Part shown: one piece after another, positions 34,718 through 43,253 of the stretch
Numbering within the stretch: the stretch's first letter is position 1
Layout of the letters: each line of letters opens with the position of its first letter
NCBI RefSeq assembly: GCF_900107675.1
Contig: NZ_FNRI01000004.1
Location: 309,318 to 373,317 of the forward strand
Length of the DNA stretch: 64,000 nucleotides
Source: Alistipes timonensis JC136
GTDB taxonomy: Bacteria > Bacteroidota > Bacteroidia > Bacteroidales > Rikenellaceae
Reading direction: 5' to 3'
The notes under the pieces: model-generated
Databases searched by the model: none
Told to the model about the DNA's origin: nothing
Seen by the model: the letters and a program-made list of their open reading frames with translations, nothing else
Position numbers and translations under genes: made by a program

Positions 34718-37700
34718 TTAGAAACCAATGTTGAGGCCGAAGTTGTAGATGCGTATCTGGGGATAGACCTCCGACGCGATGTTGGTCGAGGGGCGCTCGG
34801 GGTCCCATCCCGGGAAATTCGTGAGCGTCCAGGCGTTCTGGATGCCGGCATAGATGCGCACTTTCGACATGTGCAGTTTGGCCGTCCAGCGTACGGGGAG
34901 CGTGTAACCCAGTTCGATATTTTTCAGGCGCAGGAACGAGGCGTCGTAGATATAATAGCTCGAACGGGTGTTGGCCGTCTTCGAATCGTAGTTCATGCGC
35001 GGGTGGCGGTTGGTCGGGTTGTCGGCCGTCCAGCGCTTGTCGACCATGTCTTTCCAGACGTTGCCGTTGTCGTTGTAGAACGGCACGACCATCGGACCCT
35101 GGTTGTACATGTCGCGGCCCAGCACCGTCTGCCAGAACATATTGAAGTCGATACCCTTCCAGCCCCAGTTGAGGTTCAGCGACATCGAAACGTCGGGGAA
35201 CGGGTCGCCGATGATGGTCCGGTCGTAGTCGAGGTCGATCTTGCCGTCGGGCTTGCCGTCCGGGCCGGAGAGGTCGGCGAATTTCAGGTCGCCGGGACGC
35301 GGGCTGCCCTCGCTCGGCACGGGCCGTCCATCTTTGAGCTTGTAGACACGGTCCTGCAGGGGTACCGAGGGGTCGCTGTCGTTCTGCCACGTGAAGTCGT
35401 CGAACTGGTAGACACCGGCCATCCGGTAGCCGTAGTAGGCTCCCACGGGGTGCCCCTCCATCTGGACGATGGGCAGCGAGGCATGGATCACGGGGCTGAC
35501 ACCCTTCAGGTCGAGGATCTTGTTGCGCAGGAAGGTGGTCGTGAACGTGGCGTCGACGTACATCTTGTTGCGGTAGGTCTGACGGTAGTTGAGTGTCAGT
35601 TCGAGACCTTTGTTCTCCATGCTGCCGGCGTTCTGGTAGGGGCCGCCGTTCACGTTGCCGATCAGCGACGGCGGGATGGGCAGCTTCATCAGAATATCGG
35701 TGGTCTTCTTGTAGAAAATGTCGGCCGTCAGCGAGAAGCGGTTCCAGATGCCGATGTCGAGACCGATGTTGGTCTGTTCGGAAGTCTCCCACGAGGTGTC
35801 TTTGTTCGAAAGTTCGGTGATGGCGGCGCCGGCCACCTGCGTACCGTTGAAGTCGTAGTAGCTGTCGGTCGAAAGGGTCGGGTAACCCGTGTAATTCGAG
35901 GAGATATACTCGTTGCCGAGGCGTCCCCACGATACGCGCAGTTTGAGGTTGTTGATATACTCGGTCACGCCGGAGTTTTTGAAGAAACTCTCCTGGGAGA
36001 TGCGCCATCCGGCGGCCACCGACGGGAAGAGCCCCCATTTCTTGTTGTAGAAACGCGACGAACCGTCGTAGCGGACGTTGACCTCGAAAAGATAGCGGTC
36101 GTCGTAGGAGTAGTTCACACGGCCGAATAGCGAACGGGTCGCACGTTCGTTGATGGCATTGTCGTTGACTTGTGTGGCGGGGTCGCCCATGTTCAGCGAC
36201 GGGGTGAATGAGGACATGTTGTCACGGCGCGCCATCTCCCATTCGTTGCGCCACCAGTACTGTGAAGCGCCGACGAGTACCGAAAAGTCATGACGGTCGA
36301 TGCGTTTCTTGTAGTTGGCCGTAAGTTCGGTGGTCGTCGAGAGGGTCGTCGAGTTTTTGATCTCGATGAAGCTGGCCGCTTTGTTCTGCACGTCGCCGTA
36401 GAGGTCGCCCACGGTGTAGATCGGGGCAACGAACTGGTCGTTGCGCGAATTGAAGTAGACCGTGGCGAACGAACCTTGTATTTTCAGTCCTTTGACGGGT
36501 TCGACCCCGGCGCTGATCTTTGCTGTCAGCTGGTTGGAGACGTTCTTCGTGCGGCCTCCGGCTTCGAGCTGTCCCATGTGGCGTCCGTAGAAGCCGTAGA
36601 GGCCGTTGTAGGCCTTGAAGATGCTGGTGGGGCCTGCGCGGTGGATGTCCTGGATGGTCTGGTTGGTGCCCATGGCCGTCGAGGTCATGTCCTTGCGGTA
36701 GCCCGAGAGGTTGAGCGTCGTGAAGAACTTGCGGTTGGTGGAGTACATGCTGAGGTTCGAGCGGAACGAGATCTTTTCGTTGTCGGTGCCCTTCAGCACG
36801 CCGTCCTGGTTGCCGTAGCCCAGCGAGACGCTGCCGTTGTAGTTCTTGCCGCCCATCGACATACTCAGGTAATGGTCGTGCATCGGGGCGATGCGGAAAT
36901 GGCGGAGGTAATAGTTCACGGACACCTTCTCGCCCGAGATATATTTTTCGCGGTCACTGTCGTAACTTTTGATCTCGCCGTTGTAGAGGAACATCTCCTC
37001 TTTCAGGTCGAGCCATTCGAGGACTTTCACCGGCTTGGGCAGCGCCGTGGTCTCCTGCAGCGAGAAACTGCCGTTGTAGCTCACTTTGAGTTCGCCCGAG
37101 CCTTCGCCCGACTTGGTCGTGATGAGCACGACGCCGGCAGCCGCGCGGTTACCGTAGATGGCCGCCGACGAGGCGTCCTTCAGCACCGACATCGATTCGA
37201 TGTCCTTGGGGTTGATCTGGTTGATGTCGCCCTCGACACCGTCGATCAGCACCAGCGGCTCGTTGTTGTTGGCGATGGACGACACGCCGCGGATGCGGAT
37301 CGAACCCTGGTCCTGGCCCGGCTGTCCCGAGTTCTGGACCACGTCGATACCCGAGATTGTTCCTTGCAGGGCCATCGAGGCCTGGGTGATGGGGCGGTTT
37401 TCGAGGTCCTTGACCGACACGTTTTCGGCCGACCCCAGCAGGTTGACCTTTTTTTGCGTGCCGTAACCCACCTGTACGACTTCGACGGCGTCGAGCATCT
37501 GTTGGTCGGGCAACAGTTTGATGATGTCGAACCTGGCCTTGGGGTCGTCGGCTTTCAGTTTGAGTGTCTTGTAGCCCATGAACGAGAAGGTGATTTCGCT
37601 CTTGGGACCCGGAATCTTGATCGAATACGTGCCTTTGCTGCCGGTGATCGTTCCAGCACCCGTTTCCTGCACGTACACGGTGACGCCCGACATGGGTTTG

Positions 37701-37798
37701 TCGTTCTCGTCGTGCACTACACCCTTGATCTCCCTGGGCTGTGCCATGGATGCCGCGATCGCGAAAAGCATCACCAGGGTCATGTAGATTTTTTTCAT
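34718..37798 (-). CDS. SusC/RagA-type TonB-dependent transporter of the PUL
   Basis: 1026 residues. The start at 37798 (MKKIYMTLVMLFAIAASMAQ) gives a proper signal peptide; longer in-frame versions run into the upstream oxidoreductase gene. Carboxypeptidase-regulatory-like domain about 22-100, TonB box DAVEVVQVGYGTQ near 112, plug domain (LLGSAENVSV...DGVEGDINQINPKDIESMSVLKDASSAAIYG), then a 22-stranded-type barrel to the terminal aromatic ...NFGLNIGF. It lacks an STN domain, consistent with control by the neighbouring LacI-type regulator rather than an anti-sigma system. No homopolymer tract is present. Confidence 0.95.
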   Translation of the reverse strand: MKKIYMTLVMLFAIAASMAQPREIKGVVHDENDKPMSGVTVYVQETGAGTITGSKGTYSIKIPGPKSEITFSFMGYKTLKLKADDPKARFDIIKLLPDQQMLDAVEVVQVGYGTQKKVNLLGSAENVSVKDLENRPITQASMALQGTISGIDVVQNSGQPGQDQGSIRIRGVSSIANNNEPLVLIDGVEGDINQINPKDIESMSVLKDASSAAIYGNRAAAGVVLITTKSGEGSGELKVSYNGSFSLQETTALPKPVKVLEWLDLKEEMFLYNGEIKSYDSDREKYISGEKVSVNYYLRHFRIAPMHDHYLSMSMGGKNYNGSVSLGYGNQDGVLKGTDNEKISFRSNLSMYSTNRKFFTTLNLSGYRKDMTSTAMGTNQTIQDIHRAGPTSIFKAYNGLYGFYGRHMGQLEAGGRTKNVSNQLTAKISAGVEPVKGLKIQGSFATVYFNSRNDQFVAPIYTVGDLYGDVQNKAASFIEIKNSTTLSTTTELTANYKKRIDRHDFSVLVGASQYWWRNEWEMARRDNMSSFTPSLNMGDPATQVNDNAINERATRSLFGRVNYSYDDRYLFEVNVRYDGSSRFYNKKWGLFPSVAAGWRISQESFFKNSGVTEYINNLKLRVSWGRLGNEYISSNYTGYPTLSTDSYYDFNGTQVAGAAITELSNKDTSWETSEQTNIGLDIGIWNRFSLTADIFYKKTTDILMKLPIPPSLIGNVNGGPYQNAGSMENKGLELTLNYRQTYRNKMYVDATFTTTFLRNKILDLKGVSPVIHASLPIVQMEGHPVGAYYGYRMAGVYQFDDFTWQNDSDPSVPLQDRVYKLKDGRPVPSEGSPRPGDLKFADLSGPDGKPDGKIDLDYDRTIIGDPFPDVSMSLNLNWGWKGIDFNMFWQTVLGRDMYNQGPMVVPFYNDNGNVWKDMVDKRWTADNPTNRHPRMNYDSKTANTRSSYYIYDASFLRLKNIELGYTLPVRWTAKLHMSKVRIYAGIQNAWTLTNFPGWDPERPSTNIASEVYPQIRIYNFGLNIGF

Positions 37799-37818
37799 AG
37801 GTTCTGAAGTTGGTTGGT

Positions 37819-40122
37819 TTATTTCGTTGTTTTCGATTCGATGACAATGCCCATCAGTGCCGGGCAGACGTCGCCTTCCGGACGCATGAGGCGTAGGTGG
37901 ATTTCCTGTGCCGTTACCGGCTCCGGGAATGTCAGCGTGTTGACGGTCTGGTGGTTGCCTTCGACGCGCACCAGTTCGCGTCCCGCGTCGTCCGAAAGAA
38001 TGTAGTCGCGGATGCAACAGGGCATTACGGAGTCGTAGTGTCCCATCTGCACGTTCTCCATCGCGTGATCGGCGTCGGTGTCGAAGAAGAGCCGGACCTG
38101 CGAGAAAGTCCGGGGCTCGTCCCAGGCGATTTCCAGCTCGGGTGCGGTGTCGTTGGCAGCGGCGGCCCAGCCGTTGGGAGCGAGGTAGGGGCGGAAATAA
38201 CTGTTCCGCAACTGCTCCGCGCCGAAGGCGGCGAGACCCGGGGTGAAACGCAGGGCGAAATTCTTCCCCTCGGGGCGGCGCTTCGGGCACCAGAACTCGA
38301 ACGCGTCGACGCCGATGCCCTCGGGAGGCGTCTGGCGGCCGAAGTTCGAGACAGCGGGGTTGATGTGGTTGAAGACCGACGTGAGGCCCGTCACGAGGCG
38401 TCCGCTTTGCGGCAGGCGCACCTTGTCGTTGGTCATGAAGCAGACGAAGACATAGCGAGGCGTATCGTATTCGATGCCGAAGTCCAGCGCGATGCGGTTT
38501 TCTCCTTGGACGAGTTGCACGACCTCGACGGCGTCGGTACGGTCGGGGGTGTAGTTTTCCCGGCGCAGGGAGCTGCGCAGTTCGACGCGGAGATCGGTGG
38601 CCTCCTCGGCTTCGACGACGGTGTCGATGCGGGGCATGCGTCCGTTGACGGGTAGCAATTGCGCGGCCGGGTATTCGAGCCGGAACCACGTGCCGTCATG
38701 CGGCAGTTCGTCCAACTGAAGTTCGCTCGACACGCGCAGCGAAGCCTTGTCCAGCAGGTTTCGACCGTCGGAGATGTCGAGCCCGGGGATGAACTGTCCC
38801 AGTTTGACGAGTTCGGATTGCAGGCGTACGATCTTTTCGGGGGCTGCATAATCGGCAGGTTTGCAACCTTCTTCGAGGCAGAGCGCTGCGGCCATGCCGA
38901 TAGCCTGTCCGCCGAGTGCCGCCGTACACATGACACGGGTCGAACCGTTGGCCACGTGGCTCGACGACATGATGCGGCCTCCGACGAAGAGGTTGTCCAG
39001 GTCGGGGGTCACGTAACAGCGGTAGGGTATCTGGTAGACGCCCTTGCTGTGCCATTGGTTGCAGCCGTTTCTGGGGCTGAATACCCCGTCCGACGGGTGC
39101 AGGTCGATGGACCAGCCGCCGTAAGCCACGGCGTCGTAGTGGGTGTGCTGTTCGATGATGTCCTGCTGGGTGATGGTGTAGAGTCCCGTGAAGCGGCGGC
39201 TTTCACGTTTGCCGGGGAAGAGTCCCGCCCACTCCAGCGTGAGGTTTTCAGCCTGCGGGAACTTGCCGGAGTTCTTGATGTAGTCCCAGACGCCGTAAAC
39301 CACGCGCCAGAGTTCGAATTTGATCTGCTCGGTGTCGGTCACCGTGTCCAGACGGCCGCCGTATTCCAGCCACCAGTATTTGCAGCCGTGCTGGGCCGGG
39401 TTGAAATAGTTGGGATTCTGTAATTTGGGGATATGCCGCTCCGCATCCTTGATGGCGAAATCCGGCGCCGTGTATTTCACCGGGCGGCCTGTGTCCTTCA
39501 TGTAGAAAAGGATGCTGTGTCCCAACAATTCGCCGTATTCCTGTTTGTCGGGGGCGAATCCTTCGCCGTACTCCTCTTTCTCCTCGGCGCCCATGCGGAA
39601 CGATGCCCCGGCGAGGTAGCCCAGCGTGCCGTCGCCCGTACAGTCGGCGAACAGATCTCCTTCGAGCGTGTATTCCGTGCCGTTCTGGGGATTGATGGCT
39701 GTGAGACGGCTGATCGTGCGGTTGTCGTTCTTCTCGACTTTGTAGACCACCGTATTGAGCAGCAGCGTAATGTTGGGTTCGGCGAGCACTTTGTCCATCA
39801 GTACCATGTCGAACAGCACGGGGTTGCCCTCCTTGTTGCGGAAAGTGTTCTCGACGAGGATTTCGTCCAGTACGCCGCCTTCGCGCGACCAGCGGTTGTT
39901 GTTGCCCATATGGGAGGTGGCACCCAGTACCCACAGGCGCACCTCGCTCGAGGCGTTGCCCCCGAGCACGGGTCGGTCCTGGACCAGGATGACCTTGACG
40001 CCGGCCCTCGCTGCGGTGATGGCGCTGCATACGCCTGTCATGCCCCCTCCGGCGATTACGTAGTCGGCCCGGAGCGAGATGTGGCGAAAAGCCCTTTGTT
40101 TTTCGAAATTGCAGGTAAGCAT
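37819..40122 (-). CDS. Cytoplasmic FAD-dependent oxidoreductase with C-terminal beta domain
   Basis: 767 residues without a signal peptide. The FAD-binding motif DYVIAGGGMTGVCSAITAARAG is at about 20-41, followed by RPVLGGNASSEVRLWVLG, then FADCTGDGTLGYLAGASFRMG and the closing NLFVGGRIMSSSHVANGSTRVMCTAALGGQAIG. This is the FAD_oxidored family. Beyond residue 480 lies a beta-rich domain absent from the shorter relative at 3578-4963. Location directly after the symporter and before SusC implies action on an imported sugar or its derivative; oxidation at a ring hydroxyl is a possible reaction but not shown. Confidence 0.8.
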   Translation of the reverse strand: MLTCNFEKQRAFRHISLRADYVIAGGGMTGVCSAITAARAGVKVILVQDRPVLGGNASSEVRLWVLGATSHMGNNNRWSREGGVLDEILVENTFRNKEGNPVLFDMVLMDKVLAEPNITLLLNTVVYKVEKNDNRTISRLTAINPQNGTEYTLEGDLFADCTGDGTLGYLAGASFRMGAEEKEEYGEGFAPDKQEYGELLGHSILFYMKDTGRPVKYTAPDFAIKDAERHIPKLQNPNYFNPAQHGCKYWWLEYGGRLDTVTDTEQIKFELWRVVYGVWDYIKNSGKFPQAENLTLEWAGLFPGKRESRRFTGLYTITQQDIIEQHTHYDAVAYGGWSIDLHPSDGVFSPRNGCNQWHSKGVYQIPYRCYVTPDLDNLFVGGRIMSSSHVANGSTRVMCTAALGGQAIGMAAALCLEEGCKPADYAAPEKIVRLQSELVKLGQFIPGLDISDGRNLLDKASLRVSSELQLDELPHDGTWFRLEYPAAQLLPVNGRMPRIDTVVEAEEATDLRVELRSSLRRENYTPDRTDAVEVVQLVQGENRIALDFGIEYDTPRYVFVCFMTNDKVRLPQSGRLVTGLTSVFNHINPAVSNFGRQTPPEGIGVDAFEFWCPKRRPEGKNFALRFTPGLAAFGAEQLRNSYFRPYLAPNGWAAAANDTAPELEIAWDEPRTFSQVRLFFDTDADHAMENVQMGHYDSVMPCCIRDYILSDDAGRELVRVEGNHQTVNTLTFPEPVTAQEIHLRLMRPEGDVCPALMGIVIESKTTK

Positions 40123-40129
40123 AGTTGGA

Positions 40130-41764
40130 TCAGGATTTCTTTTTGCTGTATGAATAAGCTGTGATACCGATTGCCAGCAACAGCAGTCCCATGCCCAGCG
40201 GGATCATCTTGTGCTCGTTGGCCAATGCTCCCAGTACGGCGATGAACAATCCTGCGAGGATGGCGCCGATACCGATGACCATCACACTGAAACGGTTGTT
40301 GGCAGCACCCTCTTCTTCGACGGCGGCAGGGGCTTTTTCGATCATCGGAACCTGCTCGCCGGGACGGCGTATGCGGTGGTAGATTTCGTAGCCTGTCAGC
40401 AGCAGAGCCGGAACCAGTACGCCCACGAGCATCTCTTCGGCGCGGTCGAGCGAGAAATCCATGAGCGGCGTGACAAATTTGAACAGCGCGTTGATCGCAA
40501 GGCTCGCGACGGTTGTCGTGAGGATGACCCGCCCGTTGAGGTTGCGCGAGAAGAGCGACCAGATAAGCGGCAGGTAGAGCGGTACGCCCGTGAGGGCCGC
40601 GACGCTGATGACGACGTTCACGATACCGCCCATCAGGGGAATCAGCAGCGCCACGACGATAGCCAGCACGCCGAAACCGATGGTGGACCAGCGTGCGATC
40701 CGCATCAGCCCTTTCTCCGAAGTGGAGGGGGAGAGGCGTTTGAAAATGTCATTGGTGAAGACGCCTGCCGAGATGTTGAGCGTGGCGTTAAGCGAACTGG
40801 CCGTGGCGAAGATCATGCCGCCGAGCATCAGGCCCAGCAGACCCGAGGGCATCGCCTCCTTGCACATCAGCAGATAGGCATTCTCGGCTTCCAGCCCTTC
40901 GAGGCCGGGGTTGTAGACGCGGTAGATCATCGGCGGCAGCATCCAGAGGATGGGGCTGACGAGGTAGAGGATGCCGAACAGCCATCCCACCTTGCGGGCG
41001 TTGCGGGGTGTGCTGACGCTGGTGTAGCGCTGTACATAGGCCCAGTTGCCGCCCAGGAAAAAGAGGTTGTAGAACATGAAGGCGATGATGAACACCCAGG
41101 TATAGTCGCCCGATACGGTCTGGAAAAATCCCTCCGGGACCTTTGCGAGGAAAGCCTCGGTTCCGCCGACCTTCATCAGCGACAGCGGAATGACGATGAT
41201 GACGGCGGCGAACAGGATGAGGAACTGCAACACGTCGGTCACCACGACGGCGCGCAGGCCGCCGATCGTGACGTAGAGGATGCTGAAAGCCCCCAGCAGC
41301 AGGATACTCGTGTTGAGCGGAATGTCGGCCGTGACCTCGATGATCTTGGCGATGGGGTAGAGAAAGGCTCCGGTGGTGAAGAGCGAGATGAAGAGGAACA
41401 GATAAGTGTACATCTTCTGCGTCGACACGCCGAAGCGGCGGGTGATGTATTCGGCAGCCGTGAGGCAGCCCGTGCGGTTCCAGCGCGGGGCGATGAAGAA
41501 TCCGACGGCGAGGCCCGCGGCGGCCATCGTGAGCTGGATGGTCACCGACACCCATCCGTGGGAGTAGGCGATCGAGCCCCACACGACGAACGTGCCGGCC
41601 GAGAAGAATCCCATGAACAGCGAAAGGCCGCTGATCCACCAGGGAACGTTACCCCCCCCCGCGAAGAAACTCTTCATATTTTTGCCCGTAGAGGAAAAGG
41701 AGACGCCGGCGAGCATCACGCCCGCGGCAAACAGCAAAATGGTTACATAGTCTAAAGTACCCAT
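40130..41764 (-). CDS. Sodium:solute symporter family (SSS) transporter
   Basis: 544 residues with about 13-14 hydrophobic segments. It begins GTLDYVTILLFAAGVMLAGV and has the family-typical SSTGKNMKSFFAGGGNVPWWISGLSLFMGFFSAGTFV, then the GLRAVVVTDVLQFLILFAAV block. It imports a sugar or related solute with Na+ across the inner membrane. It is the first gene of the PUL, next to a cytoplasmic oxidoreductase, so it probably brings in the final monosaccharide. The GGG codons of FFAGGG form a G9 tract, in frame at nine; one base more or less would truncate the protein near residue 40. Confidence 0.9.
   Translation of the reverse strand: MGTLDYVTILLFAAGVMLAGVSFSSTGKNMKSFFAGGGNVPWWISGLSLFMGFFSAGTFVVWGSIAYSHGWVSVTIQLTMAAAGLAVGFFIAPRWNRTGCLTAAEYITRRFGVSTQKMYTYLFLFISLFTTGAFLYPIAKIIEVTADIPLNTSILLLGAFSILYVTIGGLRAVVVTDVLQFLILFAAVIIVIPLSLMKVGGTEAFLAKVPEGFFQTVSGDYTWVFIIAFMFYNLFFLGGNWAYVQRYTSVSTPRNARKVGWLFGILYLVSPILWMLPPMIYRVYNPGLEGLEAENAYLLMCKEAMPSGLLGLMLGGMIFATASSLNATLNISAGVFTNDIFKRLSPSTSEKGLMRIARWSTIGFGVLAIVVALLIPLMGGIVNVVISVAALTGVPLYLPLIWSLFSRNLNGRVILTTTVASLAINALFKFVTPLMDFSLDRAEEMLVGVLVPALLLTGYEIYHRIRRPGEQVPMIEKAPAAVEEEGAANNRFSVMVIGIGAILAGLFIAVLGALANEHKMIPLGMGLLLLAIGITAYSYSKKKS
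41652..41660. repeat. C9/G9 homopolymer in the SSS symporter gene
   Basis: Nine C on the + strand encoding the Gly-rich loop after the first membrane segment. The Gly residues fit a conserved family motif, but the uniform use of GGG codons creates a slippery tract. Confidence 0.9.
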
Positions 41765-41805
41765 GGATCGGTTCTCATTTAGGTCGTTTTCGGGTTAGCC
41801 CAGAA

Positions 41806-41813
41806 CAAATATA
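41806..41813 (-). promoter_or_regulatory. -7 element of the PUL operon promoter
   Basis: TATATTTG on the minus strand; predicted start near 41800, giving a leader of about 36 bases. No TTTG stands at the -33 position, as expected of an activator-dependent promoter. Confidence 0.6.
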
Positions 41814-41858
41814 TCCCATTCGGACCGTTTCCGCCCCAGTCGGGGTTCATAAAATCGT

Positions 41859-41878
41859 CGGGAACGTTTTCGGGAACG
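41859..41878 (-). promoter_or_regulatory. Predicted regulator site for the PUL promoter
   Basis: Two CGTTCCCG half-sites in direct repeat with a 12-bp period, on the minus strand (CGTTCCCG-AAAA-CGTTCCCG). The centre is 59.0 bp upstream of the centre of the -7 box. The same site, 19/20 identical, with the same orientation and distance, precedes the gene at 43254. Confidence 0.65.
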
Positions 41879-41895
41879 CTCCCATTTTATGCAAC

Positions 41896-41915
41896 CGCTC
41901 CCATAGGCGTTCCGG
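41896..41915 (+). promoter_or_regulatory. Weaker second copy of the regulator site
   Basis: CGCTCCC-ATAGG-CGTTCCGG matches the 20-bp site at about 14 positions and lies between the PUL site and the regulator gene. It may serve autoregulation; its distance to the regulator's -7 box (83 bp) differs from the 59 bp of the other sites. Confidence 0.4.
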
Positions 41916-41961
41916 TTCATCTTTTGCGGTTCGTGGAAATACGGAATTACCGGGCATGGAA

Positions 41962-41992
41962 TTTGATTTTTGATATAAACTGTGTATCTTGC
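41962..41992 (+). promoter_or_regulatory. Promoter of the LacI-family regulator gene
   Basis: TTTG (41962-41965), 19 bases, TATCTTGC (41985-41992). Start predicted near 41999, about 13 bases before the ATG at 42012. Confidence 0.6.
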
Positions 41993-42011
41993 TTCAAATT
42001 TTTTCGTATCC

Positions 42012-43061
42012 ATGGCACAAAATACCACGATAAAAGACATCGCCCGGGCGCTCGGAATTTCCAAGTCCACCGTGTCGCGTGCGCTTGCCGACCGTTTCGA
42101 TGTCAAGCCCGAAACTAAGAAGGCGGTGATGGAGATGGCGGAGAAGATGCACTACCGGCCCAATCCGTTCGCCCAGAACCTAATAAAACGGCGCACGAAG
42201 ATTATCGGAGTCGTAGTTCCGGAGTTTATCAACTCGTTTTTTGCCCGGATCATCATTCAGATACAGCAGGTTTTCGAACGTGAAGGTTTTCACGTGCTCA
42301 TCACCCAGTGCAACGAATCCGCCGAGGCCGAACGGCGCAACCTGCAACTGCTGGAGGAGAGCATGGTCGAGGGTATCCTGATCTCGGTTACCGAGAAAGG
42401 ACGCAATACCGATTATTATAAGGAATTGATCGGCAGCGGCATTCCGCTGGTGTTTTTCAACCGCGCGGCCTCGGACGTCGCGGCCAGCCGCGTTGTCATC
42501 GACGATTATAAGTGGGCGTTCTTTGCCGTGGAGCACCTGATAAACATCCGCCGCGAGATGGGCCAGCCGATGCCGCGCATCATGCATTTTCAGGGTCCTT
42601 CGGAGATCGACCTCTCGGGACTGCGTTACCGGGGTTATGCCGATGCTCTGCGCAAGCATGGTCTTCCGGTCGATTCGTCGCTGGTCATTCGTTGCGAATC
42701 CATTACCCGTGAAGAGGGCCTCCGGATGATGAACCGCTGTATCGTGCAGGGAATGGTGCCCGACGCCTTGTTCGGATTCAACGACCAGTTGGCTATCGGG
42801 GCTATGAAGGCACTCAAACGCAAGGGATTCCACATTCCGCAGGAGGTTTCGGTGATGGGGTTCACCGAATCGCAGTCGGCGTTGGTCACCGAACCCATGC
42901 TGAGCTCCGTGGCGCAGCCGTTGGATAAGATGGGGGAGACCGCAGCGCGGCTCCTGCTGGAAAAGATCCAGGACCCTGCGTCGGAAAATCGAACTGTCGT
43001 GCTCGAAGGACTGCTCAACGTTCGGGGTTCGAGCGATCCCAAGATGCTCGACGGCGAGTAG
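42012..43061 (+). CDS. LacI-family transcriptional regulator of the PUL
   Basis: 349 residues. The start at 42012 places the helix-turn-helix TTIKDIARALGISKSTVSRALADR at residues 5-28, the standard LacI position; an ATG 30 bp upstream would add ten residues absent from the family. The hinge is YRPNPFAQNLIKRRTKIIGVVVP, then a periplasmic-binding-protein-like sensor domain (ISVTEKGRNTDYYKELIGSGIPLVFFNR, DALFGFNDQLAIGAMKALKRKGFHIPQEVSVMGF). It is divergent from the PUL and probably senses a sugar released from the polymer. Sites at 41859 and 43124 are its likely targets. Confidence 0.9.
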   Translation: MAQNTTIKDIARALGISKSTVSRALADRFDVKPETKKAVMEMAEKMHYRPNPFAQNLIKRRTKIIGVVVPEFINSFFARIIIQIQQVFEREGFHVLITQCNESAEAERRNLQLLEESMVEGILISVTEKGRNTDYYKELIGSGIPLVFFNRAASDVAASRVVIDDYKWAFFAVEHLINIRREMGQPMPRIMHFQGPSEIDLSGLRYRGYADALRKHGLPVDSSLVIRCESITREEGLRMMNRCIVQGMVPDALFGFNDQLAIGAMKALKRKGFHIPQEVSVMGFTESQSALVTEPMLSSVAQPLDKMGETAARLLLEKIQDPASENRTVVLEGLLNVRGSSDPKMLDGE

Positions 43062-43098
43062 TTCCGTTCTTTCCTTCCACCTCCGTAACGCTCCTTTT

Positions 43099-43106
43099 CG
43101 GGAACG
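43099..43106 (-). promoter_or_regulatory. Single regulator half-site upstream of the FISUMP lipoprotein gene
   Basis: CGGGAACG on the + strand (CGTTCCCG on the minus), 17 bp before the full site at 43124, followed by ATTCCG. Confidence 0.35.
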
Positions 43107-43123
43107 ATTCCGAAAGATTAAAC

Positions 43124-43143
43124 CGTTCCCGAAACCGTTCCCG
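43124..43143 (+). promoter_or_regulatory. Predicted regulator site for the FISUMP lipoprotein promoter
   Basis: CGTTCCCG-AAAC-CGTTCCCG, a direct repeat with a 12-bp period, 45 bp before TATATTTG. Spacing and orientation are the same as at the PUL promoter. Confidence 0.65.
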
Positions 43144-43188
43144 CTGATTTATTGCCGCCGCCGGCTCCCGAAAAAGGTTTATTCCGAA

Positions 43189-43196
43189 TATATTTG
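43189..43196 (+). promoter_or_regulatory. -7 element of the FISUMP lipoprotein promoter
   Basis: TATATTTG with no TTTG at -33. The predicted leader (about 43202-43253) contains a short CTGCAAGG-CT-CTTGCAG hairpin and an unstructured AACCTAAACCAACC stretch before the ATG. Confidence 0.6.
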
Positions 43197-43253
43197 TTTC
43201 TGCAAGGCTCTTGCAGGGCCTTCCGATCGGAATATTAACCTAAACCAACCGAT

